NCBI RefSeq assembly: GCF_013426205.1
Contig: NC_089422.1
Coordinates: 8,955,001-9,019,000, forward strand
Reading direction: 5' to 3'
From: Metarhizium brunneum
Lineage: Eukaryota; Ascomycota; Sordariomycetes; Hypocreales; Clavicipitaceae
Length of the DNA: 64,000 bases
Shown here: piece after piece, positions 11,200 to 22,900 of the stretch
Position numbering within the stretch: the stretch's first letter is position 1
Layout of the letters: each line of letters opens with the position of its first letter
Program-made: the position numbers and the translations under genes
The notes under the pieces: generated by a model
The model's input: only the letters and a program-made list of their open reading frames with translations
Database searches by the model: none
What the model was told of the DNA's origin: nothing

Positions 11200-11850
11200 A
11201 CCAGCTGGATGTTGGGTGACATAGTGAGCGTGGCGGAAACGCGTTTTGTGCGTATTCGGATTCTTTATAGCAAATACAATCCTTCTATGCTGCAACAGAG
11301 TGATAAAACAAGGGATGGGATTGTCAGGGAGGAAAGCCCATGCGAGGGCAAGCTAGTTTTCTAACAGAAGTTAGACAACAACAATAAGACACAAAGGTCG
11401 TGCTACCCATGGGCGCAATACTAACCATGAGAAGTAATGCGATCCAGTTCACAAATATGCTAAAGCAAATCTGTTTCCACACTGCTCTGAGCGAAAGCGA
11501 CTCGTGAAATGATTCATATCGTGCCTTACACAGGATAGGATACGTGATCACTAGCAATCCAGCGGCTTTTAAGACAAGAGTTAGTGGGCATGGTCATTGA
11601 AATCTGAAATTTGTCGGGATGGGTGAGTTACACCTACCGGTACTGACACGTCGCCCAGTGTTCAGGACAAATTTCCCAAAATGATACCAAGAGCCATAGC
11701 CAAAAAAAAAAATCCAGAAGTGTCAGAAAGCGATCGAGGATTCCGAGCCCTCTAAAGTCTGATAAATCATGCCCTTGTTTTCGCGAGCCGCTATTAGCAA
11801 AGGCGTTCTCGATGTCTATCTGACCATCACTGCCAAGGGTTAACACTGCT
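11200..11850 (-). pseudogene. ACR3-like: Broken ACR3-type arsenite efflux transporter
   Basis: Reverse-strand segments match the ACR3 (arsenical-resistance-3) membrane transporter in order: GLGILDRFLTL, then after a frame change at a poly-T run LAMALGIILGN, a stop where the family continues FVPNTGP, then VSVPV. An intron-like GTAGGT...TTAAAAG follows, then YPILCKARYESFHESLSLRA and FSIFVNWIALLLM, another intron-like GTTAGT...GTTAG, then AWAFLPDNP in a shifted frame. The rest of the ~10-TM protein is absent or unrecognisable. Frameshifts plus an in-frame stop make it non-functional. Recognition rests on the conserved YPILCKxRYES block and the family order. Confidence 0.72.
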
Positions 11851-12179
11851 CGGTACGGACGGAATCATACTGACGCAGACAAGCCCAATGCTCAAGGCCC
11901 AAACTCACTCGTCTTTGTCACCTGGCTCCTCCTAGGATTCCGCGATTACGATTACATCGTCACCCAGCAGCGTGAGCAGCTGCGACGGCATCGATGCCGC
12001 TGAATGGAATTCGTTCAGCGACTCTGGCGAGCTCCCTTCGAGATCTAGTCATGATAAGCTCGACATCGACTCGGGCTTTTCAACTTACTCCACCATGCAG
12101 CCGGTAGCTGCTGGCAGGAGGAACCGGAGACCCACGCCTTTGTATATGAGAGAGAGCATTGGGTGGTTTTGAGAGACGT

Positions 12180-12640
12180 ACGGCAGTGCCGTGGGCTTGA
12201 AATACCGGTAGCGGCTACTCCATTGTGCTTCGGGCGTTCACCCCAATCACGTAGCCACCGCGGCAGCTGCAATCTTCCACTTAACAGGTGCCAGTAACCA
12301 ACCAACTTTGACTGCTGGTATCCTAGTGTCCTGGTAATCGCTGAACTGCTACTGCTGGGAGTGGAGAGGTACTAGTAATCACTACGTCCTTGTTACCAGC
12401 ACCTAAGCGCTACCGGCAATTAAGATGTGGTCGTCGCCGGTAGCTGCCAGTGCTGGTAGCCTGCCTAGCGCCGTGACTGGTACACCCACTGTAGCTCACC
12501 AATGCACAACGGAAGGATGCTAGTAACCGCTGTGGGCACCCTCGAAGTGTGGTAACCCTTCCAGTTAATTCCCGCGGGGCCAGGTACCTCCGCCGCCAAA
12601 GTACTGGTAACCCGCGAATGCTTGTTGCTCTTCTGTAACT
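12180..12640. repeat. CTGGTA/TACCAG dispersed repeat, copy 1
   Basis: Starts at GGCAGTGCCGTGG and matches 23189-23730 in the same orientation, with many C/T and A/G differences and an internal stretch (the equivalent of about 23285-23400) missing. The sequence is a string of CTGGTA/TGGTAAC and complementary TACCAG/GTTACC words about every 15-25 nt, in both orientations. Stops occur in all frames and no coding or terminal-repeat structure is visible. Confidence 0.75.
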
Positions 12641-13723
12641 GATAATTACTAGTTACAAGTCACCCCAGCTCCAAAATTCCAAAATTTCGACATATTTTGT
12701 GACACAGCTGTCCCCTGGAGACCGAGACTATTTCGCAGCAATGGATCTGTGTATGCTTGATCGACCAACTTCTGTACCGCGCTTTCTACTACATCGCGCT
12801 TGAAGTCTCGGAGCCGAAGTTCACTGTTAATTCTCAGTCGTGCCTCACCCCAGCTAGGTTCTCATCCCTGCCAGTCGGGACAGGCAGCCATCATAAGCAA
12901 CCTCTTGCCGCCCAGACCTCAAAAGTTGGGGTGGAGGTTAAGGGGAGTGCTCCACCCGTGCTCCACCCTCGACTGAACCCTCCGCCATAGTGTCAACCGC
13001 AAAATCACCTCTCTTCGCCATCTCCCTTCACCCCCAACAGAGTCAACGTAAGGAGAAGTATTTAGATCTCGTGCAAGCGAATACCTGATTATTCACGTTT
13101 AATCCGTTACAGCCTAATCAATAGGGATATGGTGTCCGCAGACGCCGCCCAAGAAGAAGGTCGCTTCCAGTTTGAGGGTCTTTGCACTTCATCCAACCGC
13201 CCACCAACCTGCCAGAATCTATGCAACGGAGAACTGATGTATCAGCCCGAGGTAGACTCGATGATATGGCCCCCCAAACGTTTTATGCAGGCGCTGGAGT
13301 TATCACCAACGGTTCTGAGTTGTCCAATGAATGACCAGAACGCGGTCAAAGGTCCACACCCACAAGCGCCGAGCTACCTCACCTTTCCTTATGATAGGCA
13401 AGGCGATGAGGCCCCCTTCAAGGACAGATTGTAGGTCGGATTTCGGGTGAACTTTTCCAGAGGCTCTTGAAATGACTTTACACATTTTCTTTCCCTCCTG
13501 TCTGTACCTTTGCCTCTGCAGCTGATGCCTAATTAACATCAAGCTGTGCCCAGAGCCAGCCGCAAACCAGCCACATGACAGGAGTCACTGTGATGCGCTC
13601 TCGGTATTTTGGTTGTTCCGTGTTGCAACTTAGCTGACTCGACCCCAATATTAGGTAGCCGTGACAACACGCTTTGCACCCCGATCACGTACACTGTGGC
13701 ACTACGCGGCGTGCTACCTCATC
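12641..13723. other. Intergenic, no gene supported
   Basis: Forward open frames at 12757-12990 and 13129-13434 show no recognisable domain and no splice partner. The region ends at the FunK1 start. Confidence 0.35.
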
Positions 13724-16142
13724 ATGTCAGATCAGTCGAGATTGGAGCTCATTAATGAAAACCCAATACGAAATGGACTCGATGCCTTTCGCGCCCTGTT
13801 TACCTCGATTTGCACGAGCAGAAACCTTCCGTCTACAATAGACACGCTTCGTCAGCTTGGTGCTGAAGGTAATTTGGTAGCTCACCAATGTCCATGTGAT
13901 TCTGACAATACAGACAGATCTCCGCAACCTTGCACTCACCCTTTTTACATCTTTGCGAAACCTCCCAATCTCAGGTTCGCTTCACTCGACATCTGGGAGT
14001 GCCACCCTCCGCTCAGTTCTTCTCAGACTTATTACTGCTGCCGCTTCGGATAGCTTCGACTTTGATCGTATCAAGCCACTTCTCGAGATAGCAATCTCTG
14101 ACGATACTAAGGATGTACAGATTTGGGACTTTGTATCTACCGCAGCCGCCGAATCCACTCCTCCTCCCCGATCGATAGCATCTTCCCTCCAACAAACCCC
14201 GTGGAGCCAAAACACGAGCAGTTTCGTGAACTCGTCAGAATACCGCCAGAATGTGGATCCTGTCCTTAAACTGGAACTCGAACATCTATACGTGGGACTT
14301 CCGAATTTCCATAAGTCTTTCTTTGGGGATATCCCAGAACTTGACATGGTTTCTGAGGCGGTCTTCCGCAAGTGTATTGAAGGCGACAGTCCACTTTTCA
14401 AGGAGGGTTGGAGTGGATGGCCTGCGGGCGCTAAAGAGAGCGACGTGCTGACTTGGATTGGCGGCTTGATCTCGCAGCTGGAAGCATTTGCAGACAACCG
14501 CATTCCGACTTCGGTGGCGAGACGAAAGCTGTTGGCCCAGCCGAAGACACCGTTGGAAGGCTCCACAGGCAAGCGCAGCATGGATATCGGCTTTGTGGAT
14601 AGCGACATTATATATAAACCTGACACTACGGATTCAAGATATCGCTGGGCACACATCCTCGTTGTCGGCGAACTAAAAAATAACCCAAAGGCCGACATAG
14701 CATCGGTTGCATGGATTGACCTTGCAAGGTACGCAAGAGAGGTGCTCGCTGCTCAAGATACACGTCGCTTCGTCTTGGGATTTACTCTCTGTGGGTCTCT
14801 TATGAGGATATGGGAGTTCGACAGGCTTGGGGGGATCGCATCCGAACAATTTGACATCAACAAGGAGGAAGGTGGGCTACAGTTTGTGGCCACAATTCTG
14901 GGGTTTCTGCGAATGAACGAGGAGATGCTTGGGTTTGATCCTACCATAGTAACAACCAGCGGCCAGAAATATATCGAGATCGAACGAAACGGCCAGACAG
15001 AATGTCTCGTCATCGACGAGGTCATAAAGCGCGCACCATGCATCGCAGGCCGAGCGACAACTTGTTGGAAAGCTCATCGCAACAATGATCCACATAATCC
15101 ACTTGTCATTAAGGACTCGTGGCAGTACGTCGACCGGGACGAAGAGGGCGAATTGCTCCAGGAAGCAACTGAGAAAGATGTGACTAACGTTGCTCGATAT
15201 TACCACCATGAGACTGTTCGTATCCGTCGTACAGATGATGATGTTCGGAACAATGTCCGAAAAGGGCTGGACGTCACCAAAGCTACGAATTTCCAGCCAA
15301 AACGAACATTGCCGTCGAACGTGGGCGGAACTGTGTCCAGAATATCACGCAAAGGGCGTAGTAGTAGTTCCGGGGTGAAACGACCATCAAGCGAAACGGA
15401 CGCTGCTCTGCCTCCGAGCAAGCGATCCTATTCAGCGTCCCCAACAAAACCTAGCCTGGACGTACTGTCAAATCGGATACATCGACGTGTCATTCTTCGA
15501 GACTATGGGGAGCCGATCTACAAGGCAAGCTCCCGGGCAGCCCTGCTTGATGCGCTCGAGGGCTGCATTGAAGGCCACGAATCCTTGCGCAAGGCTGGCT
15601 TCCTCCACAGAGACATCTCTGTCAACAATCTCAGGGTGAATGAGGACAAGGCGAACCCTTCCTGGCGAGCTTTCTTGATCGACCTTGACCTTGCTATTCG
15701 AGAGCATCGAGACGAGGCTTCGGGAGCAATGGGAAAGACTGGCACTAGGGCGTTCATGGCCATCGGTGCATTACTGGGGGAACAGCATTCTTTCATGCAC
15801 GATCTTGAGTCTTTTTTCTGGGTACTCTTTTGGATATGCATACATTACAACGGACCAGACGACAGCCGGACTGTGCAGCGATTTGAAAAATGGAATTACG
15901 TGGAGATGGCAGAGCTGGCAGAGTTGAAGAAGGGTCAGGTGTCCCATGAACAAGACTTCATCAAGACTACAAGCGAATACTTCACAACACTTTACACGCC
16001 GTTGATACCCTGGGTTAACAAGCTACGCAAGGTTGTGTTTCCCAATGGCAGGAGATGGGAGATGGAGGACGCTCGGTTGTATTTGCGGATGAAGAATGTT
16101 CTCCGCGATGCTATAACGGACCCCACTGTGGCCCCCGCTTGA
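13724..16142 (+). CDS. FunK1-family protein kinase
   Basis: Two exons, 13724-13868 and 13918-16142, joined by a 49-nt intron (GTAATT...GACAG); phase closes to 789 aa. The segment HILVVGELKNNPKA is typical of the FunK1 N-lobe region (PF17667). The catalytic loop FLHRDISVNN lies near residues 610-619 and the metal-binding LIDLDLA (DFG equivalent) near 633-639, followed by GTRAFMAIGAL, a FunK1 version of the APE/activation segment. A basic Ser-rich linker (RISRKGRSSSSGVKRPSS) sits in the middle. FunK1 kinases are expanded in multicellular fungi; substrates are mostly unknown. ATG 13661 upstream is possible, but 13724 directly precedes the protein-like sequence. Confidence 0.9.
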
Positions 16143-16915
16143 GTTGTGACGACGCTTTGAACAAAGTCTCTCGGTGTCGCATCCTCGGCAGCAATAAAAA
16201 CTTGGTCGTCTACATGGCAGGAATCTATCCTATCGTGTGCCCTGACTTCCCTTGACATGCTCGGTTGACAGCAACTTCCCTAGTTGTTCCGCATCAGTAC
16301 TCTGGCAAGTCCCAGGTTTCCCAGGCCACGCAACAATGGGAACATAATACGTCAGTTCGGCAGAACATCAGGGTATGCAGAAGTATGGTGTGGAAACTAG
16401 TATAAGAGGATCACAATAAGGAATGATCGGCGCGTTTACAATTAATCAGTGTATCGATCGTTGTCTGTTCTGACCGATCTCGTCTCCCGTCACTACCCCT
16501 TTTAGGCAGGTAAAGGGTGTTTTGTGAAAAATCACCTGCAATAACCCCAGCCACCTGAAACTAGTCAGTTTGCCCGTAGTATTTATGGTCGTTGGCAATC
16601 GCTGTGACGGCCAACATGGGCTTATCCGGTCGGCGATGATGTAGCAACATGTTGCATATGCAGCCTCCTGATTTGGGAAGTCGTCTACATTTACAAGTTC
16701 TGCATTAGGTTGACGCTGCATGAAAACAGGCCTTTTGTTGAATCAGGGACGGCATCTGGCGAATCAATTGACAATATTGGGGTTGGCTGGAGGCCTCGAG
16801 TCGCGGGGAGCCCCCTCTGAAAAAGCGGGGGCTTGGTGGCTGGTCTTGTATATATAGAGACATCTATAAACTTAGATGGCATCTAAGACAACTTTGCCTG
16901 CTTGTTTGCTCCAAC
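16143..16915. other. Intergenic between FunK1 gene and the 16.9 kb orphan
   Basis: No gene seen. The right end carries a TATA-like element at 16849-16857. Confidence 0.4.
16849..16857 (+). promoter_or_regulatory. TATA box of the 16916 gene
   Basis: TATATATAG lies about 60 bp before the ATG at 16916; the transcript leader would be short. Confidence 0.5.
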
Positions 16916-17976
16916 ATGGCATCCGTCATTGATCAGCTGAACGCGGTAACTCAAAATTTAGACCTGCTAGCATCAGCTCTCAGCGATGTCACTTTGTCAC
17001 AGGCTGAGTTGCAAACGCTAGAGATACTGTCTGCAAGTCTTAGAGATGCTGTTGTTTCAATCGAAGCCAAAGCCGGAGCAAAGAGGCAAGTATGGACGGA
17101 GCAAATCTGGAAAGCAAGTGAGGAGCACAGGGTCAGAGCAGAAACCACTGTTTCAGAATTTCTCAGCAGCGGTAAATTACGAAACCCCGCAGTTTTTCGA
17201 AGAAATATAAAGTTGATTTTCCAGGGCCCGCCTGGATCGGAATTTGACTCCAAGGATACAAAATGGAGGAAGGAAGTCATTCAAAAACGATGTGAAAGGA
17301 TACAACAACTGAGTGTGGACGGAGTGATCTCTTGGGCAATGAGTCACCCTCCAAGCACTTGGGGTCCATGCTTTATGCCAAACGACATCTTCGACTGTTT
17401 AATAGATGACATTGAACCAAGGGACAGGAAGAATTGGCCAGAAGTAATACGCAACACCCTCCTGAGACTAAAGGGCGGAGAGGCACATGGTTGCCTTGGA
17501 CTTGATCAGCTTCTTCACGGTATGTAGCTCGTTCAGAATGGAACGCTTCTACTGACTTTTTTAGAGCTTACTCGGCCTCGTGACGAAGACACTAGCAGCC
17601 ATAACCTACCAACCACAGTGGCAACCAGAGCCAGCGGGCACATGTTCCGAAAACCGAATGACCTCCATCGAGGTAAGATTAAGATAAACTGTCTTATGGC
17701 AATGGAATCTGATACCGCCGCATAGAGATGAAGCATATGTTCACAAATGCGCCTGCAACTTCTGTGGCACTACTCCCTCAACCGTTTCGAGGAGCAGTAC
17801 AAAATAGCGCACAATGGAAATGGGAAAGATTTCAGGGATACGGAACCACAGCTTGTTTTGCGACATTGTTTCCAAAAGATGAAACACAAGACGTGTCATT
17901 CACCATATGGGTTGGCCACAATGATGGGTATAGGTTAAATGACACCTACGGAGTAAAGCATGCCATGTCCTCCTAA
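16916..17976 (+). CDS. Orphan protein, 320 aa, three exons
   Basis: Exons 16916-17519, 17565-17672 and 17726-17976; introns GTATGT...TTTTAG and GTAAGA...CATAG; phase is consistent throughout. The N-terminus (MASVIDQLNAVTQNLDLLAS) is a likely helical, coiled-coil-like segment to about residue 60. The middle is mixed charge, with WAMSHPPSTWGPCFMPNDIF. The C-terminal exon has an aromatic, beta-rich look (FTIWVGHNDGYRLNDTYG). No family was recognised. The TATA box is 60 bp upstream. Its stop codon overlaps the stop codon of a convergent small gene. Confidence 0.75.
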
Positions 17977-18267
17977 ACAATCCAACGGACTTTCTCGACT
18001 CCTCTCACATAAGTTGTATAGCCTTTGGGAACGTCAAAGTCCGTGTATGTTTTGACGTCTTCTTGGAGAAATTTCCGATCCTGAGTTTCTTCATTGAAGA
18101 CAGAAATATATAGCCCTTGGAACTTGATTTTCCTGTCGTTGTCGGGATCTGGAGGGAATCGATGGCTCGCAATGTTTAATTCATCGCGCCCGGCGAGGGC
18201 ATCATCTCCTCTCTGCGATGGTTAGCGGAGTTAGAGATAATATAGAGTGCCTTGACTTAACTGCCAT
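17973..18267 (-). CDS. Small two-exon orphan, 81 aa
   Basis: Exon 1 is only ATG GCA (18267-18262), followed by an intron GTTAAG...GCTAAC...CGCAG (18213-18261). Exon 2 (18212-17973) encodes RGDDALAGRDELNIASHRF, then KFQGLYISVFNEETQD and ends VEKVRWIV. Exon 2 lacks an internal ATG, so a start-to-stop scan misses it, but it reads as clean protein. The tiny first exon is the uncertain part. The stop TAG (17975-17973) overlaps the TAA (17974-17976) of the forward gene. Function unknown. Confidence 0.5.
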
Positions 18268-19143
18268 AGTTTTTTAATGGCAAGGACGATTTTGATGCGT
18301 ATTTTTCCAGTGATTGCTGCAAAGACAGTTGAACTCTTCGTCACGAGGATCTTGGTTGCGCTATTTGAAATGCGAGTGGGGTACGGACATCCAGGTTGGG
18401 TAGCATATTAGCAACGTGCAATACATCGCGCATTTGGGTTCCGACAGCCTTAGGCTGCAAAAAACAAGATACCCGAAGAAAAAAGGCAAAACGCGTCGGC
18501 CATATGGGTATTCATGGCCGGTCTTTTTTTTATGTATTTTATTTTGAGGCGAGACAAAACGCAATTTTCACCAAACGTGGTGGTGCCTGGCCTGGGATTA
18601 GACCGACATATGACGTAAACTTATTGATCACGTGCACTAAACCTGGAAAAATCTGGGACATATTAGCCAACCAACATCACACTTAGTACTTCACAAAGTT
18701 AGAGGTCTACTAACTTTATAATCTCATTTTCTATTGGCTCCGCATCCCAGCTTATTGACGAGTCACTTTGACATCGAGTATGCACGCCACCATCTACACA
18801 GCTCAATTCATCGCGGAACTTGCATGCGTTCGGCAGGGGGAAGGGAGGGTGTTTGAGAAGGCCTATGTTTTAATATGACCGATGCCAGATTGTAGATGCG
18901 TGCGGTGACCATTTGTGTGTCCCAGGAAGTGATGAGAATATGTATATAAGGCTCGCTTTGTCCAGCTCAGGCTTTACAATTGAGTCAATCCACTTCGGCA
19001 CATGGCAACACGATATCGGCATATCTGAACTCGTATTCTCGTTGTCATTTACTATTTGTACGTTCATACCAGTTCAAAACAACTTGGCGAAAAGTGATAC
19101 AATAAATATCCTCCGTGATCATTTTATTCGTCATTGTCGAAAG
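18268..19143. other. Intergenic; promoter of the 19.1 kb gene
   Basis: Open frames here (18396-18686 forward, 18361-18564 reverse) are AT-rich with no domain and no splice support. A reverse-strand frame at 18262-18370 reads in protein-like fashion just upstream of the 81-aa gene and could be another exon, but no ATG was found. Confidence 0.35.
18943..18949 (+). promoter_or_regulatory. TATA box of the 19144 gene
   Basis: TATATAA about 195 bp upstream of ATG 19144. Confidence 0.4.
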
Positions 19144-20501
19144 ATGTCTGCGCCCAACGAACACGTCAATTTGGTCACCCGCTCTGTCATGCCCGCGTCA
19201 CAGGATGAAACCGTGGCAGAAAGTTGGCGGATGAGAGACGGGAGTAAAAGCAACAAGAAAGGATGCAGCCTAACGGAAGGCCAGCAAACAGATGGTAAAG
19301 AAGCCACTGAAGCGTATGTAATAGCTCATTGATAGCTAAGTATCGGACTTAGAACAAGCTGACCAGAAGAAATCAGTATTCTTTCAACTCCACCCCATCA
19401 AGGGTATGGCATTCCCTCTAATGAACCGGTGCCTGCAGCTCCCTCGGGTTTATGGAAGTTCCTTCTCACAAAATATCCAGGCCCGAAAACTTCGAGGAAG
19501 CCCCTGCTGAGTTGGCATCTACTATTCATGAACTCGACATTGGCAGTGCACAGATCTATAAACCCCATACTGATGCCAACCCCGATATGGGAGACTTGAT
19601 TCCTGGACAGAGCAGTGGGCCGTACTCTAACACGTCCACATCTCCATTGGGAATTTGGGACACTAGCAAGGACGTACCCGCAAGTTCTCTCCTTGAGATG
19701 TGGACTGAGGAAGATCTGCTGAAGTTTGGAATTCACGAGGGCATGGACATAAGCTACGGCCTCCCGCTTTTCGAGGAGAATGTTCGTGAATACCACACAG
19801 CAAAAACAGCCTTAGGCAACCGAACCGAGAGCTACGGGGGCATAAACGTGACATTTGGCCTTCCTCCATGGATTCAAACTAACTTCAGCGACACGGGAGA
19901 AACGCCAGAAAAGAACAGCAATCGATACCATAATGAACATCTTGGCGCACCATTCGCCCAAGTTTCTGGCCTTTCTCCAACTCCACCCCGCAAAGATACG
20001 GATTGCACAGCTTTGCGGTCTGTCTCGTTGAGTGCTGTTGGTACCCCCACGGTGGCAGAATCCCGCACACTGCCTTTTTCAGAGATCAAAGATTCTGCAG
20101 CAACTGGGGACACAGACATCGACTTCCCCTGCTCCCGCAAGATTCCTAGCGCCTCTGAACGGCCGGAGTCTTCCTTTGCGCTGCGGGATGTATCGGTGAT
20201 TTCTTGGACTGACTGTTACCCCGAGGATCCCGATAAGGCTAGAGAACTTGCAACAAGTACCGGTGTTCCTGGACTCCAAATGTATTCTGTGGATGTTTTT
20301 ACACATGCTACTTCAGACACGCAAGTTCTCGATGAAGTCGATGCTACTCAAGATAGTCACAGCTTCAGGGTCGAAATGGAACCCCAACCTAATGATTCCG
20401 TAAGGGCATCGAGCGTGACCGACTCGGAGGGTGCTGATGGGTCTGGTTGGGTAAAAGTGGAAATAGAGACAGAGAATCCGGGCCAAACGGACAATGTATA
20501 A
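19144..20501 (+). CDS. Acidic orphan with two GxDIxxGLP motifs, 410 aa
   Basis: Exons 19144-19313 and 19439-20501; the 125-nt intron is GTATGT...CTGCAG and phase closes (a simple two-exon model was preferred over a 27-nt micro-exon). The protein is acidic, rich in Ser/Thr/Glu/Asp and probably largely disordered; no catalytic domain or membrane segment is seen. Two related motifs lie about 35 residues apart: EGMDISYGLPLF and GGINVTFGLPPW. The C-terminus ends WVKVEIETENPGQTDNV. The same motif appears in the genes at 35.6 and 37.2-39.3 kb. A disordered adaptor or transactivator is one guess; there is no direct evidence. Confidence 0.75.
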
Positions 20502-21091
20502 GGAGAGTTGTGGTGTCCGTCATCAGTATAAGGGCACTATCTATTGAATCGTGACATCTCATTTCCTATGACTTTGTTTTGTTAGAAATCTTCTAGCATC
20601 CACTCATTTAGTTGAATATATATACTAGTATTTCCTCTCGACAACATGGTCTGGGACACGAGATTCACGCTGTGTGGCTGATAAGCAAGGAACATAAGCG
20701 AGGATGATGTTGCCAATGAGGAGTACCATAAACTTATCTCACAGGCCGCATGGCCGCATGAGCGGAGATTTGGAGGCATGACGAGCCCTTGGTGGCAGAG
20801 CTACGAAGTACGTGATGTCGAGTACGAACGGGTATATAAAGGCCCCCCCCCTACGATGCTGCATGAAATTTTTTGAACTTTTTTCATCGTCCCTCACAAA
20901 TTCGCCGTCCTCGACTTGTAAGTGGCGCTGGCGGTCATACCTTGTATTCCTGTAAGTTTGCCGGGAGGTAGGTCGGGCCCCCTTACCTCGATGTTAGTCA
21001 CACGGACGGACTGACCGAGTTCGTGTGCTTTCACCTCCATAGCTTCAACCTTAGCAGACTCTCTAGAAGCCCTCTTTTACACTATACCGGC
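20502..21091. other. Intergenic; promoter and possible 5'UTR intron of the chromodomain gene
   Basis: TATATAAA at 20833-20840 is followed by a C run. GTAAGT near 20920 and CTCCATAG near 21041 could bound a 5'UTR intron. No gene seen. Confidence 0.4.
20833..20840 (+). promoter_or_regulatory. TATA box of the chromodomain gene
   Basis: TATATAAA about 250 bp upstream of ATG 21092, consistent with a leader that contains an intron. Confidence 0.4.
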
Positions 21092-22900
21092 ATGATGGCA
21101 CAAACTGCGGGAGTCTGTTCCTTTCTTGGTCGTCCGTGGACTTTGGAAGATGTGATATCGATCCCGTCCGATTCCGAGTCTGACACAGATAGTGATGTCG
21201 AGGTGGTGGAACAAGATGTCCCGCGCGTGCACTTGGTACACAATCAACATCCTGACGACTCGCTTCCTTCTATATCTGAGATTGTGGCGTCACTGATTAA
21301 CGTCAGACATGATCCAACAGAAGCAATCGGTAAGCAATTGCAAACCAAATTCCAATGTCCGGCAATGCCTAACAAGATCCTAGGGAGCTCATCTGAGGAT
21401 CTTTGCTTACCAGATGAGTGGGAAAGTCCCAATTCATTAACCTCAAACTCTTCGAGAGAGGTGATTTCCCCCTCAATGGCTCTCGAGAGTCCGGGGGTCA
21501 CCGCCGACTCTAACATGTTGGTGTCTCCGCCAATACAACAACATGATGATGGAGCAAGCGTGGTGTGGCCCACTCCTATCCGAAGACCTTGTGTCGTCTC
21601 AGCGGCCTCCGAGTGTTGTTCAGTGCAGTCCACAACTGCGTTGCCTCCGAGGGATGAAGCACTGCACCATGAGAAAACAGATCCTCCCAGCCGATCGGCG
21701 ACCAGCCTCGTCCAGCCTTCTCAATCGCAGAATTGCAGTGCCCTGTTTTCAAACCGGTTCGTCCAAGCTCATAGCATCAATATTGGCCATGGCCGTATGG
21801 GTGAAGTAGTTCCGCGAAGCGACAACGAACTGCCCAGTGTAGCTCGACCCGCCTCAGTCAAAACACCTCCGTCGGGATGCAGCCACCCAGTCTCGCATCG
21901 AGGAGCTGTGATGGAGGCCATTCGGAAACACCAAGCCCCTGATGATATTTTGCCCCTGGGTTCTTGCCCTAGCTCGTCGCCAACTGGCCAAGGACGGGAC
22001 GACGAGCGCCAGACAAGCATCGATGCAGGCGGCACAGAGAGCCAGCCGGATGAACCCTGCGAAGAAACGGAAAAGCGGCCAACTAGTCGTCGTGGTTCCG
22101 GAAAACCTTACAACCTTCGCCGTCTCCCGCCCAAAAGGCAACTCACCGCGGAACAACAGGACGGCGGGATTAACGAAAAGCTTATGCCACAACGCAAGCG
22201 TCGCAGGCTTGTGTTCCGTCAGCCCAAGAAGCGTAATTCACAGCAACGTTCGGACCGACGTTCGGACATAACGCGAAATCGAGAGACACGCTTGCTGAGG
22301 AGCACGACAAAAAGCAACGACAACGAGTCTGTTGCAAACAAAAAACGGCCTGTTCGTTCCGGTGTTGCCAGCCACGAGGCATGGCCACTTGGCCAGCCGG
22401 TCCTAAGGTGCACCAGAGAGAATGGCACTGCGATGTTCCAGCTACACTTTACCAGTGACATTTTGTGGAATACGCTGGTTGCCCAGAACGATCCAGCCCC
22501 AAAAGGTCACCAGACACCAAACAAACTCGAGGATCGGAGACCTAAAGCCGGAAAGGTGAAATACCCAAGTGTCTGCCGCGACGTTTACCGAGTGGATTGC
22601 CTGCTTGCTCGGTGGAGGCGACACACTTTCCTGGTGAAATGGTCTGATGCCACCACGACGTGGGAGCCGAGAAAACACATCATAGACCAGGGAATGCTGA
22701 ATAGCTTTGAGGCAAGTTGGCGAGGCTTTGACGCGGGCGTGGATGTTTTGAAAGCCCGACAGAGAGCTGGAAGACGCCAACACCTTTTACGTTGGCATGG
22801 TCGGCCGTCTAAAGAGGATACGTGGGTATCCGATGAGTTTCTGAGTCCGCAGTTGATGGAAAGGATTGAAGCAAACGAAAGAAATGGCCCTCAGTTTTGA
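21092..22900 (+). CDS. Chromodomain protein, 602 aa
   Basis: Single coding exon. The start at 21092 (MMAQTAG) was chosen over an upstream frame extension that likely crosses a 5'UTR intron acceptor. The N-terminus has an acidic SUMO-interaction-like patch (ISIPSDSES; VEVVEQD). A long disordered middle leads to a basic region (QRKRRRLVFRQPKKR, about 365-385) that can serve as nuclear signal and DNA contact. The C-terminal chromodomain starts near residue 498: VYRVDCLLARW, FLVKWSDATTTWEP, HIIDQGMLNSFEA, with cage-type aromatics Y and W. It is followed by a second related block ending WVSDEFLSPQLME. Probably binds methylated histone tails in the nucleus. A broken paralogue lies at about 4.0-4.9 kb. 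Confidence 0.85.
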   Translation: MMAQTAGVCSFLGRPWTLEDVISIPSDSESDTDSDVEVVEQDVPRVHLVHNQHPDDSLPSISEIVASLINVRHDPTEAIGKQLQTKFQCPAMPNKILGSSSEDLCLPDEWESPNSLTSNSSREVISPSMALESPGVTADSNMLVSPPIQQHDDGASVVWPTPIRRPCVVSAASECCSVQSTTALPPRDEALHHEKTDPPSRSATSLVQPSQSQNCSALFSNRFVQAHSINIGHGRMGEVVPRSDNELPSVARPASVKTPPSGCSHPVSHRGAVMEAIRKHQAPDDILPLGSCPSSSPTGQGRDDERQTSIDAGGTESQPDEPCEETEKRPTSRRGSGKPYNLRRLPPKRQLTAEQQDGGINEKLMPQRKRRRLVFRQPKKRNSQQRSDRRSDITRNRETRLLRSTTKSNDNESVANKKRPVRSGVASHEAWPLGQPVLRCTRENGTAMFQLHFTSDILWNTLVAQNDPAPKGHQTPNKLEDRRPKAGKVKYPSVCRDVYRVDCLLARWRRHTFLVKWSDATTTWEPRKHIIDQGMLNSFEASWRGFDAGVDVLKARQRAGRRQHLLRWHGRPSKEDTWVSDEFLSPQLMERIEANERNGPQF

